The position numbers and the translations under genes are program-made. From NCBI GenBank assembly GCA_030625165.1, contig DAOURL010000007.1, positions 1-35,303 of the forward strand: 35,303 bases of DNA, written 5' to 3'. The notes beneath the pieces were generated by a model that ran no database searches, had not been told where the DNA came from, and saw only the letters and a program-made list of their open reading frames with translations. The stretch comes from Methanosarcinales archaeon. GTDB taxonomy: Archaea; Halobacteriota; Methanosarcinia; Methanosarcinales; Methanogasteraceae. Below, piece by piece: positions 25,450 to 32,559 of this stretch (positions are counted from its first letter, which is position 1; every line of letters begins with the position of its first letter).

Positions 25450-25567
25450 CAGGAGAATGGTTCTGTTGCATACTATAATAAACTATCGTAAATTAGGACA
25501 CTACCCAAAACCTGCCCAGCCGGGCGACCAATTAAATTAAATCAGATTGCAGCCCCTATTCTCTAAT

Positions 25568-26596
25568 ATGAAATGGCTTGTGAGAACTATCGCTATATGT
25601 GCGATCATAAGCATACTCTCGACGGTCGCGGTTCTTCTCTACACATCCACCGAAGATACGCTACCAAGTCTCTGTGCAGTAAAGCCAGTTTACCTGCTGG
25701 CAGCGGTTCTCCTGCACATCCTCTCTTACGGCATCTGGGGGTTCCGGATATCGGTGCTCTGCCGGAGTCTTGGCGAGCGCGTGGGTATCATCAAGTCGAC
25801 CGAGATCGCGACCTCAAGCTTGCTCATGATGGCGGTCACTCCATCGAGCGCGGGCGGTGAGCCGGTTATGGTCTACATGCTCACAAAGGAAGGGATAACG
25901 CCGGGTAAGTCGTCAGCAATCGTCGTTGCAGGGAGATTATTCGATGCTGTCCTGCTCCTCCTTGCGCTGCCGCTCGCAATAATCACGCTGAAGAGTGTAT
26001 CGTTCGAACTCGACATCCTCCTCATAGCTGCCGCGCTTACCATGGTACTGGCGATATCCGCATTATGGATGATCATATTCAATCACGGTCGGTTCATCTC
26101 GGCTGTTACAGCGGTATGCGAGAGGGTCTTTCGTCTTGTCGGACTCGGAAAGATACCGGATACGATCATCGGAAGGATAGAAGAGGAGATAATCGAGTTC
26201 AAGGACAGTTTCATAACAGGCGCCCGCAGCAGGAGATCGGATATGCTTCTCGCAGCCGGTGCGACCATCCTCTTCTGGATAGTTGAGTTCATGCTCATTC
26301 CGCTCATCCTCTACGGGCTCAATGTGCCGGATGCGTTCTCCCTGATCGCGGTCGCGTTTGCAGCCCAGGTGATCATCTCGATCGTCATGGTCGTGCCCCT
26401 GACACCGGGCGCGTCAGGGGTTGCAGAACTCTCATCCACCGCACTGCTGGCTACATTCATACCGCTGCATCTCGTTGGCATCGTGGTGATCTGCTGGAGG
26501 GCGGTGACGTACTACCTGAATGTGATCGTGGGCGCGTTCGTGAGCATCAGGATCATGAAGAATATGGATTACATCACAAAGCGGTTCTCTAAGTGA
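25568..26596 (+). CDS. AglD/LPG-synthase-type integral membrane protein (UPF0104)
   Basis: A 342-residue polytopic membrane protein with about eight hydrophobic helices. It belongs to the lysylphosphatidylglycerol synthetase transmembrane / AglD family: SSLLMMAVTPSSAGGEPVMVYML (first conserved loop), GRLFDAVLLLLALPLA, and VVPLTPGASGVAELSSTALL (second loop) are diagnostic. Archaeal members act on lipid-linked sugars or as flippases, but most are untested. I start at ATG 25568; an in-frame TTG at 25547 lies earlier, inside sequence duplicated from the asd region. The IS1 element ends only 62 bases upstream and may have replaced part of its promoter. Confidence 0.82.
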   Translation: MKWLVRTIAICAIISILSTVAVLLYTSTEDTLPSLCAVKPVYLLAAVLLHILSYGIWGFRISVLCRSLGERVGIIKSTEIATSSLLMMAVTPSSAGGEPVMVYMLTKEGITPGKSSAIVVAGRLFDAVLLLLALPLAIITLKSVSFELDILLIAAALTMVLAISALWMIIFNHGRFISAVTAVCERVFRLVGLGKIPDTIIGRIEEEIIEFKDSFITGARSRRSDMLLAAGATILFWIVEFMLIPLILYGLNVPDAFSLIAVAFAAQVIISIVMVVPLTPGASGVAELSSTALLATFIPLHLVGIVVICWRAVTYYLNVIVGAFVSIRIMKNMDYITKRFSK

Positions 26597-26669
26597 GTTC
26601 GTTTCATTCTCGATCCACAAATCCCGGGGGCAGCATCATTTAATTAGTTAGAAGGTCGTATCACTAAAT

Positions 26670-27920
26670 ATGCCGATCGGATCAGAAGGCAAGGTGGTGA
26701 AAGCGGACACTCTGAAAGACATGTACCGCGTTTTTGCATACGAGCCGTTGACCAGGGACGATTTCGGGTATTATGTAAAGAGAGAAAGCCCGAGAGAGAA
26801 TTTCAGACTGGGTCTGTTGTGCGGCGGGGAGCGGTATCTGCTTGCCGGGCATAGTGGCTGCGGTAAATCAACCGAACTGATCAGATTGTCCGATGAGTTA
26901 AAAGATGACTTTTTTGTTGTTTATTTTTCAGTGGAAGGTGAACTGGACATCGACGACCTGCAATGTGAGGATGTATTGGTTGCAATCGGGCTTAAGATAT
27001 TCAAGGAGGCTAAACGATTAGAAGAGGATGGATTGATCGAGAAATTGAATACAGATATCATAGATGACTTCTACGAATTCCTCTCTGATGTAACAGAGAT
27101 AAAAGTAGAGGAGAGAATAAAAGAAAAAGGAGTCGGGGCTAAACTAACATATTTACTCAGTTTTTCGGGCTGGTTAAAGAGTGAATCAAGAACCAGAGTG
27201 GAGATGCGAAGAAAGTTGGAGCATCGATTGAGCGATCTTATCGAGAGAATCGATAACATGGTAAGTGAGGCAGAAATCAAGACGAAAAAACCTGTTCTTA
27301 TTATAGTAGACGATCTGGAGAAGATACCAAGAATAGACGCGGCAAAGAAGTTGTTTTATGAAGATATAGGCGTGTTATTGCAGATAAAACCCAGAATGAT
27401 CTACACAATTCCTATTTCGCTGGTACTTGATCCGATTTTTGCTCAGATCAAATCGAGATTTGATGATGACCAGACACTTCCGAATATAAAAATAAAGGAT
27501 AGAGATGGTAACCCATTAACAGACGGCAAAGAATTTTTTGAGAATTTTGTTAATAATCGGATAGGGGACAAACAATTAATCGAGGGAGAAGCTCTGGATT
27601 TTGCGATTGAGATGAGTGGTGGGGTTCTTGGGCAGTTTGTGAACATCATACGAAATTCCGCCATATATGCTCTGCAGGATGGAGATGATTGTATAAAAAA
27701 GATACATATAGAATTGTATGTACATAAGGAACGGAGAAGTTTTGATCGATTTCTCAGTTATGACGATATTGAATTTTTGAAGGTGATTCGTGATAACAAG
27801 GATGCAAGAGACGGGAATACGTTATTAACGCTTCTTCACTCTTTAAGCATCCTTGAGTACCAGAATGATAACAACTGGTTCGATGTAAATCCGATCATCG
27901 TACCGCTGTTAGAAAAATGA
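26670..27920 (+). CDS. P-loop ATPase (AAA/STAND-like), first gene of a two-gene module
   Basis: A 416-residue ATPase. A short N-terminal region is followed by Walker A AGHSGCGKSTEL (about 62-73), FVVYFSVEGELDIDDLQCED (an early beta-strand block), a long charged coiled region, and Walker B PVLIIVDDLEKI. The C-terminal third resembles the winged-helix part of such ATPases. No DNA-binding zinc finger or nuclease is seen. The ATG of the TPR protein overlaps the stop of this gene (ATGA). Both genes are visibly AT-richer than the neighbours, suggesting transfer. Comparable ATPases in bacteria are paired with TPR proteins in signalling or defence islands; no function is proven. Confidence 0.75.
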   Translation: MPIGSEGKVVKADTLKDMYRVFAYEPLTRDDFGYYVKRESPRENFRLGLLCGGERYLLAGHSGCGKSTELIRLSDELKDDFFVVYFSVEGELDIDDLQCEDVLVAIGLKIFKEAKRLEEDGLIEKLNTDIIDDFYEFLSDVTEIKVEERIKEKGVGAKLTYLLSFSGWLKSESRTRVEMRRKLEHRLSDLIERIDNMVSEAEIKTKKPVLIIVDDLEKIPRIDAAKKLFYEDIGVLLQIKPRMIYTIPISLVLDPIFAQIKSRFDDDQTLPNIKIKDRDGNPLTDGKEFFENFVNNRIGDKQLIEGEALDFAIEMSGGVLGQFVNIIRNSAIYALQDGDDCIKKIHIELYVHKERRSFDRFLSYDDIEFLKVIRDNKDARDGNTLLTLLHSLSILEYQNDNNWFDVNPIIVPLLEK

Positions 27921-29146
27921 TCGCTGCAAACGATGTCTTAGATGTCGAAAGTGAACTTGGGCGGATTGTTACGGAGTTGGAAGTATCAAAAGATACCGGT
28001 GATGTCATAATTGCGGTATGTAATGATTTTTCCTTGCGGAAACTAATAACAGATGAAATTATACAGAGAACCGGGTATAACAGATACGACATACATCTTG
28101 ATGAGAAAAACAAGAATTTGCCGAAGATATTATCCGAAGAAAAGGATGAGATCTTGGATTCCATCGTTTTTGTTCATGGGATAGAGAAAGCAGAGCCGGA
28201 GATCTATCGATATCTAAATTTCCAGCGCGATATATTCTATAAACTGAAGCAGAGGGTTGTGTTGTGGTGTTATTCCGGGTTTGTCAGGAATCTCCTAAAA
28301 TATGCGGCTGATTTCTGGAGGTTCAAGGGAAATACTTATGAATTCGATTTGAAGGTGGAGAGGGAGCTTCCCGTTGTCCAGTACATGCTTTCAAAGGATA
28401 TCCATTACAGAGATATAGATGAGTTGAACAGCAGAATAAAAATTTTCGAATATTTATTGAAAGAGGTTAAAAGCGACAGAGAGAACGCAGATATACTTTT
28501 GAAAATGGGGATATTTTACTACTTAAAATATGATCTCGATAAAGCAGAGGAGATGTACAGAAAGTCACTTGCAATCAATGAGGCGCTTGGTCGGAAGGAG
28601 GGGGTGGCAAGTGGTTACGGCAATCTCGGAAACGTGTATCAGATTCGCGGAGACCTCGATAAAGCAGAGGAGCTGTACAGAAAGTCACTTGCAATCGAGA
28701 AAAAGCTTGGCAGGAGGGAGGGGATAGCAAATCAGTGTGGCAATCTCGGAAATGCGTACCTGATTCGTGATGATCTCGATATCGCTGAGGAGCTGTACAG
28801 AAAGTCGCTTTTGATCAACGAAGATATCGGCAGGAAAGAAGGAGCTGCAAGTGATTACAGCAATCTCGGAAATGTGTACCGGATCCGCGGCGATCTCGCA
28901 AAGGCAGAGGGGATGTACAGAAAGTCACTCGAATTGTTCATCTCGATTGGAAGCGAAAACATGATCAAAAAATTGAACTTTCTGATCACTGATCTGAAGC
29001 AAAGTGGGCGGATGACGACTCAGGAACTTCTCCAGCCCGTCACAGTGTGCCGGCAATGCGACCCGGACCTGCAACACTCCAGATCGTATCTGGATGCCGT
29101 TAGCGCTTTTAACCAACGAAGATTGGCAGGAAAGAAGGAGCAGTAA
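27917..29146 (+). CDS. TPR protein with degenerate NTPase-like N-terminal domain, partner of the ATPase
   Basis: A 409-residue protein. Residues 1-190 look like a P-loop fold lacking Walker A (DVIIAVCNDFSLRKLI where it would be). They include a block LNFQRDIFYKLKQRVVLW followed by YAADFWRFKGNTYEF, which recurs before TPR arrays in bacterial STAND-like proteins. Residues 204-345 are tandem 40-residue TPRs (DLDKAEEMYRKSLAINEALG..., GNLGNVYQIRG), three and a half units, encoded by near-identical 120-base repeats at 28531-28930. After about residue 360 the sequence loses TPR character and probably does not match the ancestral end; the expected continuation is found in another frame at 29125-29352. 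It may sense or bind proteins for the ATPase. Confidence 0.72.
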   Translation: MIAANDVLDVESELGRIVTELEVSKDTGDVIIAVCNDFSLRKLITDEIIQRTGYNRYDIHLDEKNKNLPKILSEEKDEILDSIVFVHGIEKAEPEIYRYLNFQRDIFYKLKQRVVLWCYSGFVRNLLKYAADFWRFKGNTYEFDLKVERELPVVQYMLSKDIHYRDIDELNSRIKIFEYLLKEVKSDRENADILLKMGIFYYLKYDLDKAEEMYRKSLAINEALGRKEGVASGYGNLGNVYQIRGDLDKAEELYRKSLAIEKKLGRREGIANQCGNLGNAYLIRDDLDIAEELYRKSLLINEDIGRKEGAASDYSNLGNVYRIRGDLAKAEGMYRKSLELFISIGSENMIKKLNFLITDLKQSGRMTTQELLQPVTVCRQCDPDLQHSRSYLDAVSAFNQRRLAGKKEQ

Positions 29147-29352
29147 GTGATTACAGTAACATAGGAACACTGTTTGCATCCACAAAAAGATACAAAGAAG
29201 CACTGCAAAATTTCATGACCGCTGCCGTAATATTTGGGAAATTAGGTTCGCCGAAGACGGCACTTAACGAAATCAGCGCCATAAAACAAAAACTCGACGA
29301 TTCTCAGTTCAACCGATATCAGAAGGAGATCGAGTCGCTTTCTCTTGCATAA
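29125..29352 (+). pseudogene. Out-of-frame TPR C-terminal tail
   Basis: In the frame one base off the preceding gene, these bases encode GRKEGAVSDYSNIGTLFAS, then KRYKEALQNFMTAAVIFGKL and a charged helix ending IESLSLA before TAA. The first part equals the third TPR unit (GRKEGAASDYSNLGNVY) almost base for base. It is the end of a TPR gene, either cut off from 27917-29146 by a frameshift and a ~110-base foreign stretch, or left over from a paralogue. There is no start codon of its own. Confidence 0.75.
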
Positions 29353-29525
29353 CCTGCTCCATCGCCCCTGAAAACCGCCCCTTCCACTCGTCCATTATCT
29401 CCACAAACGCCACCCCCCTTGAATGCCACGTCACAATCCGGCAATTGTGTCTCATGAAGCGAGAGCATGAGACTTACGGCAACCATGGTCTTCTCTGTCG
29501 CCTTTTCCGCTTGCAACCGATATGA

Positions 29526-30026
29526 TCACGATCGCATCCCCGCAAGAAGTTTACCTGCCTTTGATTCGTACTCCACGATGTACGCGGACGCCCGGATGGC
29601 AAGATCCAGTCTGGTTTCGGGAGAAACGCCGCCCGTATCGCGAATCTCTTCGATCACACCGCCGTACTGGTCCGGATCGGTTACAGCAGCTACGCTCCGA
29701 AAATTCTTTATAGCCGATTTCAGTAGCGCAACGCCACCGATATCCATGCTCTCGATCGAGCTCATCGGGATCAGATTTACGACAACGATTGCGATCTCTC
29801 CGGTCGCGATTGCGGCGTGGACTTCCGGATGGAGCGTCTTTATCCTGCCGCCAAGCATCTCAGAAAATCCCGTCAATTCAGATACGTGGATTACAGGGAT
29901 CCCGTTTCGTGAGATCTCTCTTGCAGTCCCTTCTGTTGCGATCATCTCTATTCCAAGATCAGACAGATCGTTTGTGAACTTTTTCAGGTCTCTTTTGTCT
30001 GATACGCTTATCAGGGCTCTTTTCAT
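29526..30026 (-). CDS. purH: Stand-alone IMP cyclohydrolase (PurH N-terminal type)
   Basis: A 166-residue protein equal to the IMP cyclohydrolase half of bacterial PurH, which closes FAICAR to IMP. The start KRALISVSDKRDLKKFTNDL, TEGTAREISRNGIPVIHVSE, LGGRIKTLHPEVHAAI and VVVNLIPM...MDIGGVALLKSAIKNF blocks are the family's signature. The formyltransferase half is absent; archaea that do this usually make FAICAR with PurP. Most methanogens use a different cyclohydrolase (PurO), so this type resembles Archaeoglobus. It is shorter than the bacterial domain by one loop. Its ATG overlaps the stop of the UPF0200 gene. Confidence 0.85.
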   Translation of the reverse strand: MKRALISVSDKRDLKKFTNDLSDLGIEMIATEGTAREISRNGIPVIHVSELTGFSEMLGGRIKTLHPEVHAAIATGEIAIVVVNLIPMSSIESMDIGGVALLKSAIKNFRSVAAVTDPDQYGGVIEEIRDTGGVSPETRLDLAIRASAYIVEYESKAGKLLAGMRS

Positions 30027-30580
30027 TTCGCTTCCCCCCTATCTGAAAGCAGTGAATTTACATTCTCCCGAAACCGGTTGATCTTACCAGCATTCCGTAT
30101 GACATGGTCCGCAGATGCGATCGCCTCACCGATGCCCCACCGCATCTCGCGCTCGTCCCGCGCCTTTAATGATTCCATGCTTGTGATGGCATCGGATCGT
30201 TTTCTGCCGGAGATGCGTTTCAGGCGCGTATCGATCGGCGTATCGATTGCTATCAGCATAAAATCGTCTCCGAACTCGCATCTGAAGCAATCCACTTCGA
30301 TAAGTCCCCTGATCCCGTCGATCACCACGGTATCAGCCGTTCCATAGAGTTTGCGGATCGCTGGAACGCACCGCTTTGCAATCGCATCCATCCCTTCTGC
30401 GGCTCTTAACTGGTCAGCAAGCCCGCCGATATTCGCGTCATTCGGGTCAATCCCGCATCTCTCTGCTTCTTCCCGCACGGCGTCGCCCATCACGATCACC
30501 GGAATGCCGCGCCTCTGCGCCACTCTTGACGCTTCGGACTTTCCTGATGCGGGCATGCCCACAAACGCGATGATTCGCAT
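30023..30580 (-). CDS. UPF0200 P-loop nucleotide kinase-like protein
   Basis: A 185-residue archaeal protein starting MRIIAFVGMPASGKSEAS, with Walker A (GMPASGKS), then VIVMGDAVREEAERCG and a VIDGIRGLIEVDCFR Walker B-like strand. RISGRKRSDA and DEREMRWGIGEAIASADHVI follow. This order is that of the UPF0200 family (MJ1399-type), which looks related to adenylate or dephospho-CoA kinases; the substrate is unknown. It overlaps the IMP cyclohydrolase start by four bases, so a nucleotide-related role is reasonable. The start at 30580 is the only one giving the full P-loop. Confidence 0.83.
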   Translation of the reverse strand: MRIIAFVGMPASGKSEASRVAQRRGIPVIVMGDAVREEAERCGIDPNDANIGGLADQLRAAEGMDAIAKRCVPAIRKLYGTADTVVIDGIRGLIEVDCFRCEFGDDFMLIAIDTPIDTRLKRISGRKRSDAITSMESLKARDEREMRWGIGEAIASADHVIRNAGKINRFRENVNSLLSDRGEAK

Positions 30581-30642
30581 GTCGTAAATCTCATCTGGCG
30601 CAACCCTTAACTGTTGGGATTGTGATCATAACATACTGTTGC

Positions 30643-30716
30643 GCCGCTGTGGCTTAGCTCGGTAAAGCGGCTGATTCGTAATCAGCAGATCGTGGGTTCG
30701 AATCCCACCGGCGGCT
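30643..30716 (+). tRNA. tRNA-Thr (anticodon CGT)
   Basis: 74 bases fold as a cloverleaf. The acceptor GCCGCTG pairs with CGGCGGC, the D arm is GCTT/AAGC, the anticodon stem GCTGA/TCAGC encloses the loop TTCGTAA with anticodon CGT, and the T arm GTGGG-TTCGAAT-CCCAC is perfect. The discriminator base is T, as in archaeal tRNA-Thr. There is no intron. CCA is not encoded. RNase Z, which makes tRNA 3' ends, lies just downstream on the other strand. Confidence 0.96.
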
Positions 30717-30759
30717 TTGACCAGTTAGTGGGGGTACTGTATAAAAATCCGGGTGTTTT

Positions 30760-30966
30760 TGTAATGGTCAATCTGACCCTGAACACAAGAGCGACCGATA
30801 CGATACAGGATCACTAACAGGATGATTTTTGTTCTTTGCGTCCTTGCGCCCTCGCGTCTTTGCGTTCTCATTCTCAGTTTAACGCAAAGTCGCAGAGACG
30901 CGAAGAGTATTGTCAACCCATGTCTCAACGTCTTTCGTGTTGTTGCACATCCGACTGACCATTACA
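30760..30966. mobile_element. MITE family 2 (207 bp) flanked by 15-bp direct repeats
   Basis: Terminal inverted repeats TGTAATGGTCA (30760-30770) and TGACCATTACA (30956-30966) enclose a hairpin of TTGCGTC/GACGCAA-like units. Outside lies the direct repeat AAATCCGGGTGTTTT at 30745-30759 and again at 30967-30981, an exact 15-base duplication. The element is unrelated at its ends to MITE family 1 but has the same plan. It fills the gap between tRNA-Thr and RNase Z; the rest of 30581-31003 holds no gene besides the tRNA. Confidence 0.85.
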
Positions 30967-31003
30967 AAATCCGGGTGTTTTCCTCTGATTTACTCGATGC
31001 GGA

Positions 31004-31918
31004 TCATGAGTCGCGGTACGGTATCTCGATCTCGAGAAAGTCCCTTGCAACCTGCACATGATCGAATACCTCTTCCGCATCCTTTAGAAGCGGTGAAGCA
31101 TCCGCATATCTCGAACTGATGTGCGTCAGCACCAGTTCCCGCACTCCTGCCTCCTTTGCAAGGAGTGCCGCCTCCCGTGCAGTGGAGTGCAGGGTCTCGC
31201 GTGCCCAACCGATGAGATCATGCGCCAGACTGCTGTCATGGATCAGCAGATCAGCGCCACGGCTTGCCTCGAGTATCTCGTCGGTTGGTCTGGTATCCCC
31301 GGTGTAGACGATGCGCCGCCCTGGTCTCGGGCTGCCAAGCACATCCTCAGGATGCACGGTAGTCCCGTCCACAACAACGCTCTCGCCACGCTGCAATCTC
31401 GAAAACAAAGGTCCCGGCGGGACTCCGAGTTCGATTGCCCGCTCCCGGTTGAACCTTCCGGTTCTCGGGTGCTCGGAGAGTGCATACCCGATCGAGGGCA
31501 CATTATGCTCGGTCCGGATAGCGAGAATATCATACTCGTCCACTTCGACCACGTCTCCCGGTAACAGTTCTGTGATCTGCACCTCGAACTTCGGTCTGGT
31601 ATGCCCGATGCGCGTGAGATACTCGATCTGGTCTCCGGACCGCTCTGGCGCGTATATGAACAACGGGTCGGTCCGCCCCTGGAAGGACATGGTCTGGACC
31701 AGTCCTGGTATGCCAAGGATGTGATCTGCATGGAGATGGGTGATGAAGATAGACGAAAGTTTCATCATCCCGGTCTTTGCCCGCATCATCTGCTGCTGGG
31801 TTCCTTCGCCGCAATCAAAGAGCATCAGCTCGCCTTCACGGTTGACAAGGATTGCGGACGGGTTCCTGTGCGGTGTCGGAAGCGAGCCGCCGGTTCCCAG
31901 GAATGTTACACGGAGCAT
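31004..31918 (-). CDS. rnz: Ribonuclease Z (tRNase Z)
   Basis: A 304-residue MBL-fold endonuclease that removes 3' trailers from pre-tRNAs. Family motifs are clear: FLGTGGSLPTPHRNPSA, FDCGEGTQQQM, HLHADHILGIPGL (metal site H61, H63, D65, H66), PRPGRRIVYTGDTRP, and LTHISSRYAD near the C terminus. The length is right for the short form. It starts at the ATG at 31918. The nearby tRNA-Thr is a potential substrate, and the two genes point toward each other around MITE family 2. Confidence 0.95.
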   Translation of the reverse strand: MLRVTFLGTGGSLPTPHRNPSAILVNREGELMLFDCGEGTQQQMMRAKTGMMKLSSIFITHLHADHILGIPGLVQTMSFQGRTDPLFIYAPERSGDQIEYLTRIGHTRPKFEVQITELLPGDVVEVDEYDILAIRTEHNVPSIGYALSEHPRTGRFNRERAIELGVPPGPLFSRLQRGESVVVDGTTVHPEDVLGSPRPGRRIVYTGDTRPTDEILEASRGADLLIHDSSLAHDLIGWARETLHSTAREAALLAKEAGVRELVLTHISSRYADASPLLKDAEEVFDHVQVARDFLEIEIPYRDS

Positions 31919-31964
31919 GTATGCCGTATTTCAGTCCATGGGTATTTAGTTGTTATTATTGAGG

Positions 31965-32145
31965 GTCTTTCACATCCGGGCGGGGGCGGGGCGACTCCTG
32001 ACAAGTCCCCCTTCCTATCTGTTCCCTGAGTCGGCGCCCCGCGCCCCGCAAGCCCGACGGCACCCACGCAAGCATCTTTCTCATTTATCGGGACCCCCCT
32101 CATCACGGGCGCCCCCGGAGCCAGCTGCTGCCCGTTTCTTGTGGT
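31965..32145. ncRNA. GC-rich structured intergenic segment, candidate RNA
   Basis: Between the RNase Z start and the cupin stop lie about 180 bases much richer in G+C than any flanking DNA. On the plus strand GGGCGGGGGCGGGGCGACTC (31978-31997) can pair with GAGTCGGCGCCCCGCG (32028-32043), with small bulges. A second C-rich/G-rich set follows (GGGACCCCCC, GGGCGCCCCCGG). On the minus strand GTGATGA matches a box C consensus, but I cannot find a good box D. There is no protein-like frame. It might be a structured RNA; strand and family are unknown. Confidence 0.35.
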
Positions 32146-32148
32146 AAA

Positions 32149-32520
32149 CTATTCTTTCTCGAGATCACAATAACAGTCCGGAGAAAATCTTGGCGTGCAG
32201 ATGCAATAAAAAATCAAATCAGTTTCTCCAGTATTGGTAATTCGCTGTGGAATGCCTGCAGGTATGATGACCACATCTCCAATACCAACTTCGGTGGGCG
32301 AAAGATCTCCTGCTTCTACTATGCCCTTCCCAGATGTGATAAGATATCGTTCGTTTACGCCTTTGAGATAATGAAGTGTGGTCATTACTCCCGGCTTGAC
32401 TCGTGCTCGCGCAATAGATAGAATCTCATCGTTTGACGAGTTCCATGTCTCTGAAATAAAGCATCGCTCCGGTGTAAAGAACTCATTCTCAAAATCACAT
32501 TTTACGACTTCGGGTTTCAT
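32149..32520 (-). CDS. Small cupin-domain protein
   Basis: A 123-residue single-domain cupin. The metal-binding motifs appear in order: ARVKPGVMTTLHYLKGVNERYLI (G...H...E type) and GDVVIIPAGIPQRITNTGE (G-D...P.G..Q.I.N). In the second motif the usual histidine is replaced by Q, which occurs in many sugar-isomerase-like cupins and may weaken metal binding. Three C-terminal cysteines (CICTP, DCYCD) are unusual. Substrate is not predictable. It lies 39 bases downstream of priL and could be co-transcribed. Confidence 0.8.
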   Translation of the reverse strand: MKPEVVKCDFENEFFTPERCFISETWNSSNDEILSIARARVKPGVMTTLHYLKGVNERYLITSGKGIVEAGDLSPTEVGIGDVVIIPAGIPQRITNTGETDLIFYCICTPRFSPDCYCDLEKE

Positions 32521-32559
32521 GGTTAGCCTCCCTTTTTAGTATTGCACTGACTTCCGCCA

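Larger units (their letters stand above)
24431..25505 (-). mobile_element. Complete IS1-family insertion sequence (1075 bp)
   Basis: The imperfect terminal inverted repeats are GGTAATATCCTAAT at the left and, read inwards from the right, GGTAGTGTCCTAAT. Similarity continues through GATAGTT. The target duplication CAAAACCT is exact on both sides (24423-24430 and 25506-25513). Two overlapping minus-strand frames, InsA and InsB, meet at an A8 slippery run, as expected for programmed -1 frameshifting. The exact target repeat implies a recent insertion, and all parts look intact, so it may still be active. Confidence 0.93.

Noticed and set aside
25514-25546. Possible MITE family 1 fragment (CGGGCGACCAAT)
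   Set aside because: Only 12 bases match the right flank of the MITE; too short to separate from chance or from the asd-region duplication.
29309-29455. 48-codon minus-strand frame (MRHNCRIVTWHSRG...)
   Set aside because: Reads protein-like in the middle, but it overlaps the TPR tail on the other strand, has no recognisable family and may be a fragment; not strong enough to call a gene.
30822-31061. 79-residue plus-strand frame
   Set aside because: It is built from the core and right end of MITE family 2 and the 3' end of rnz read backwards.
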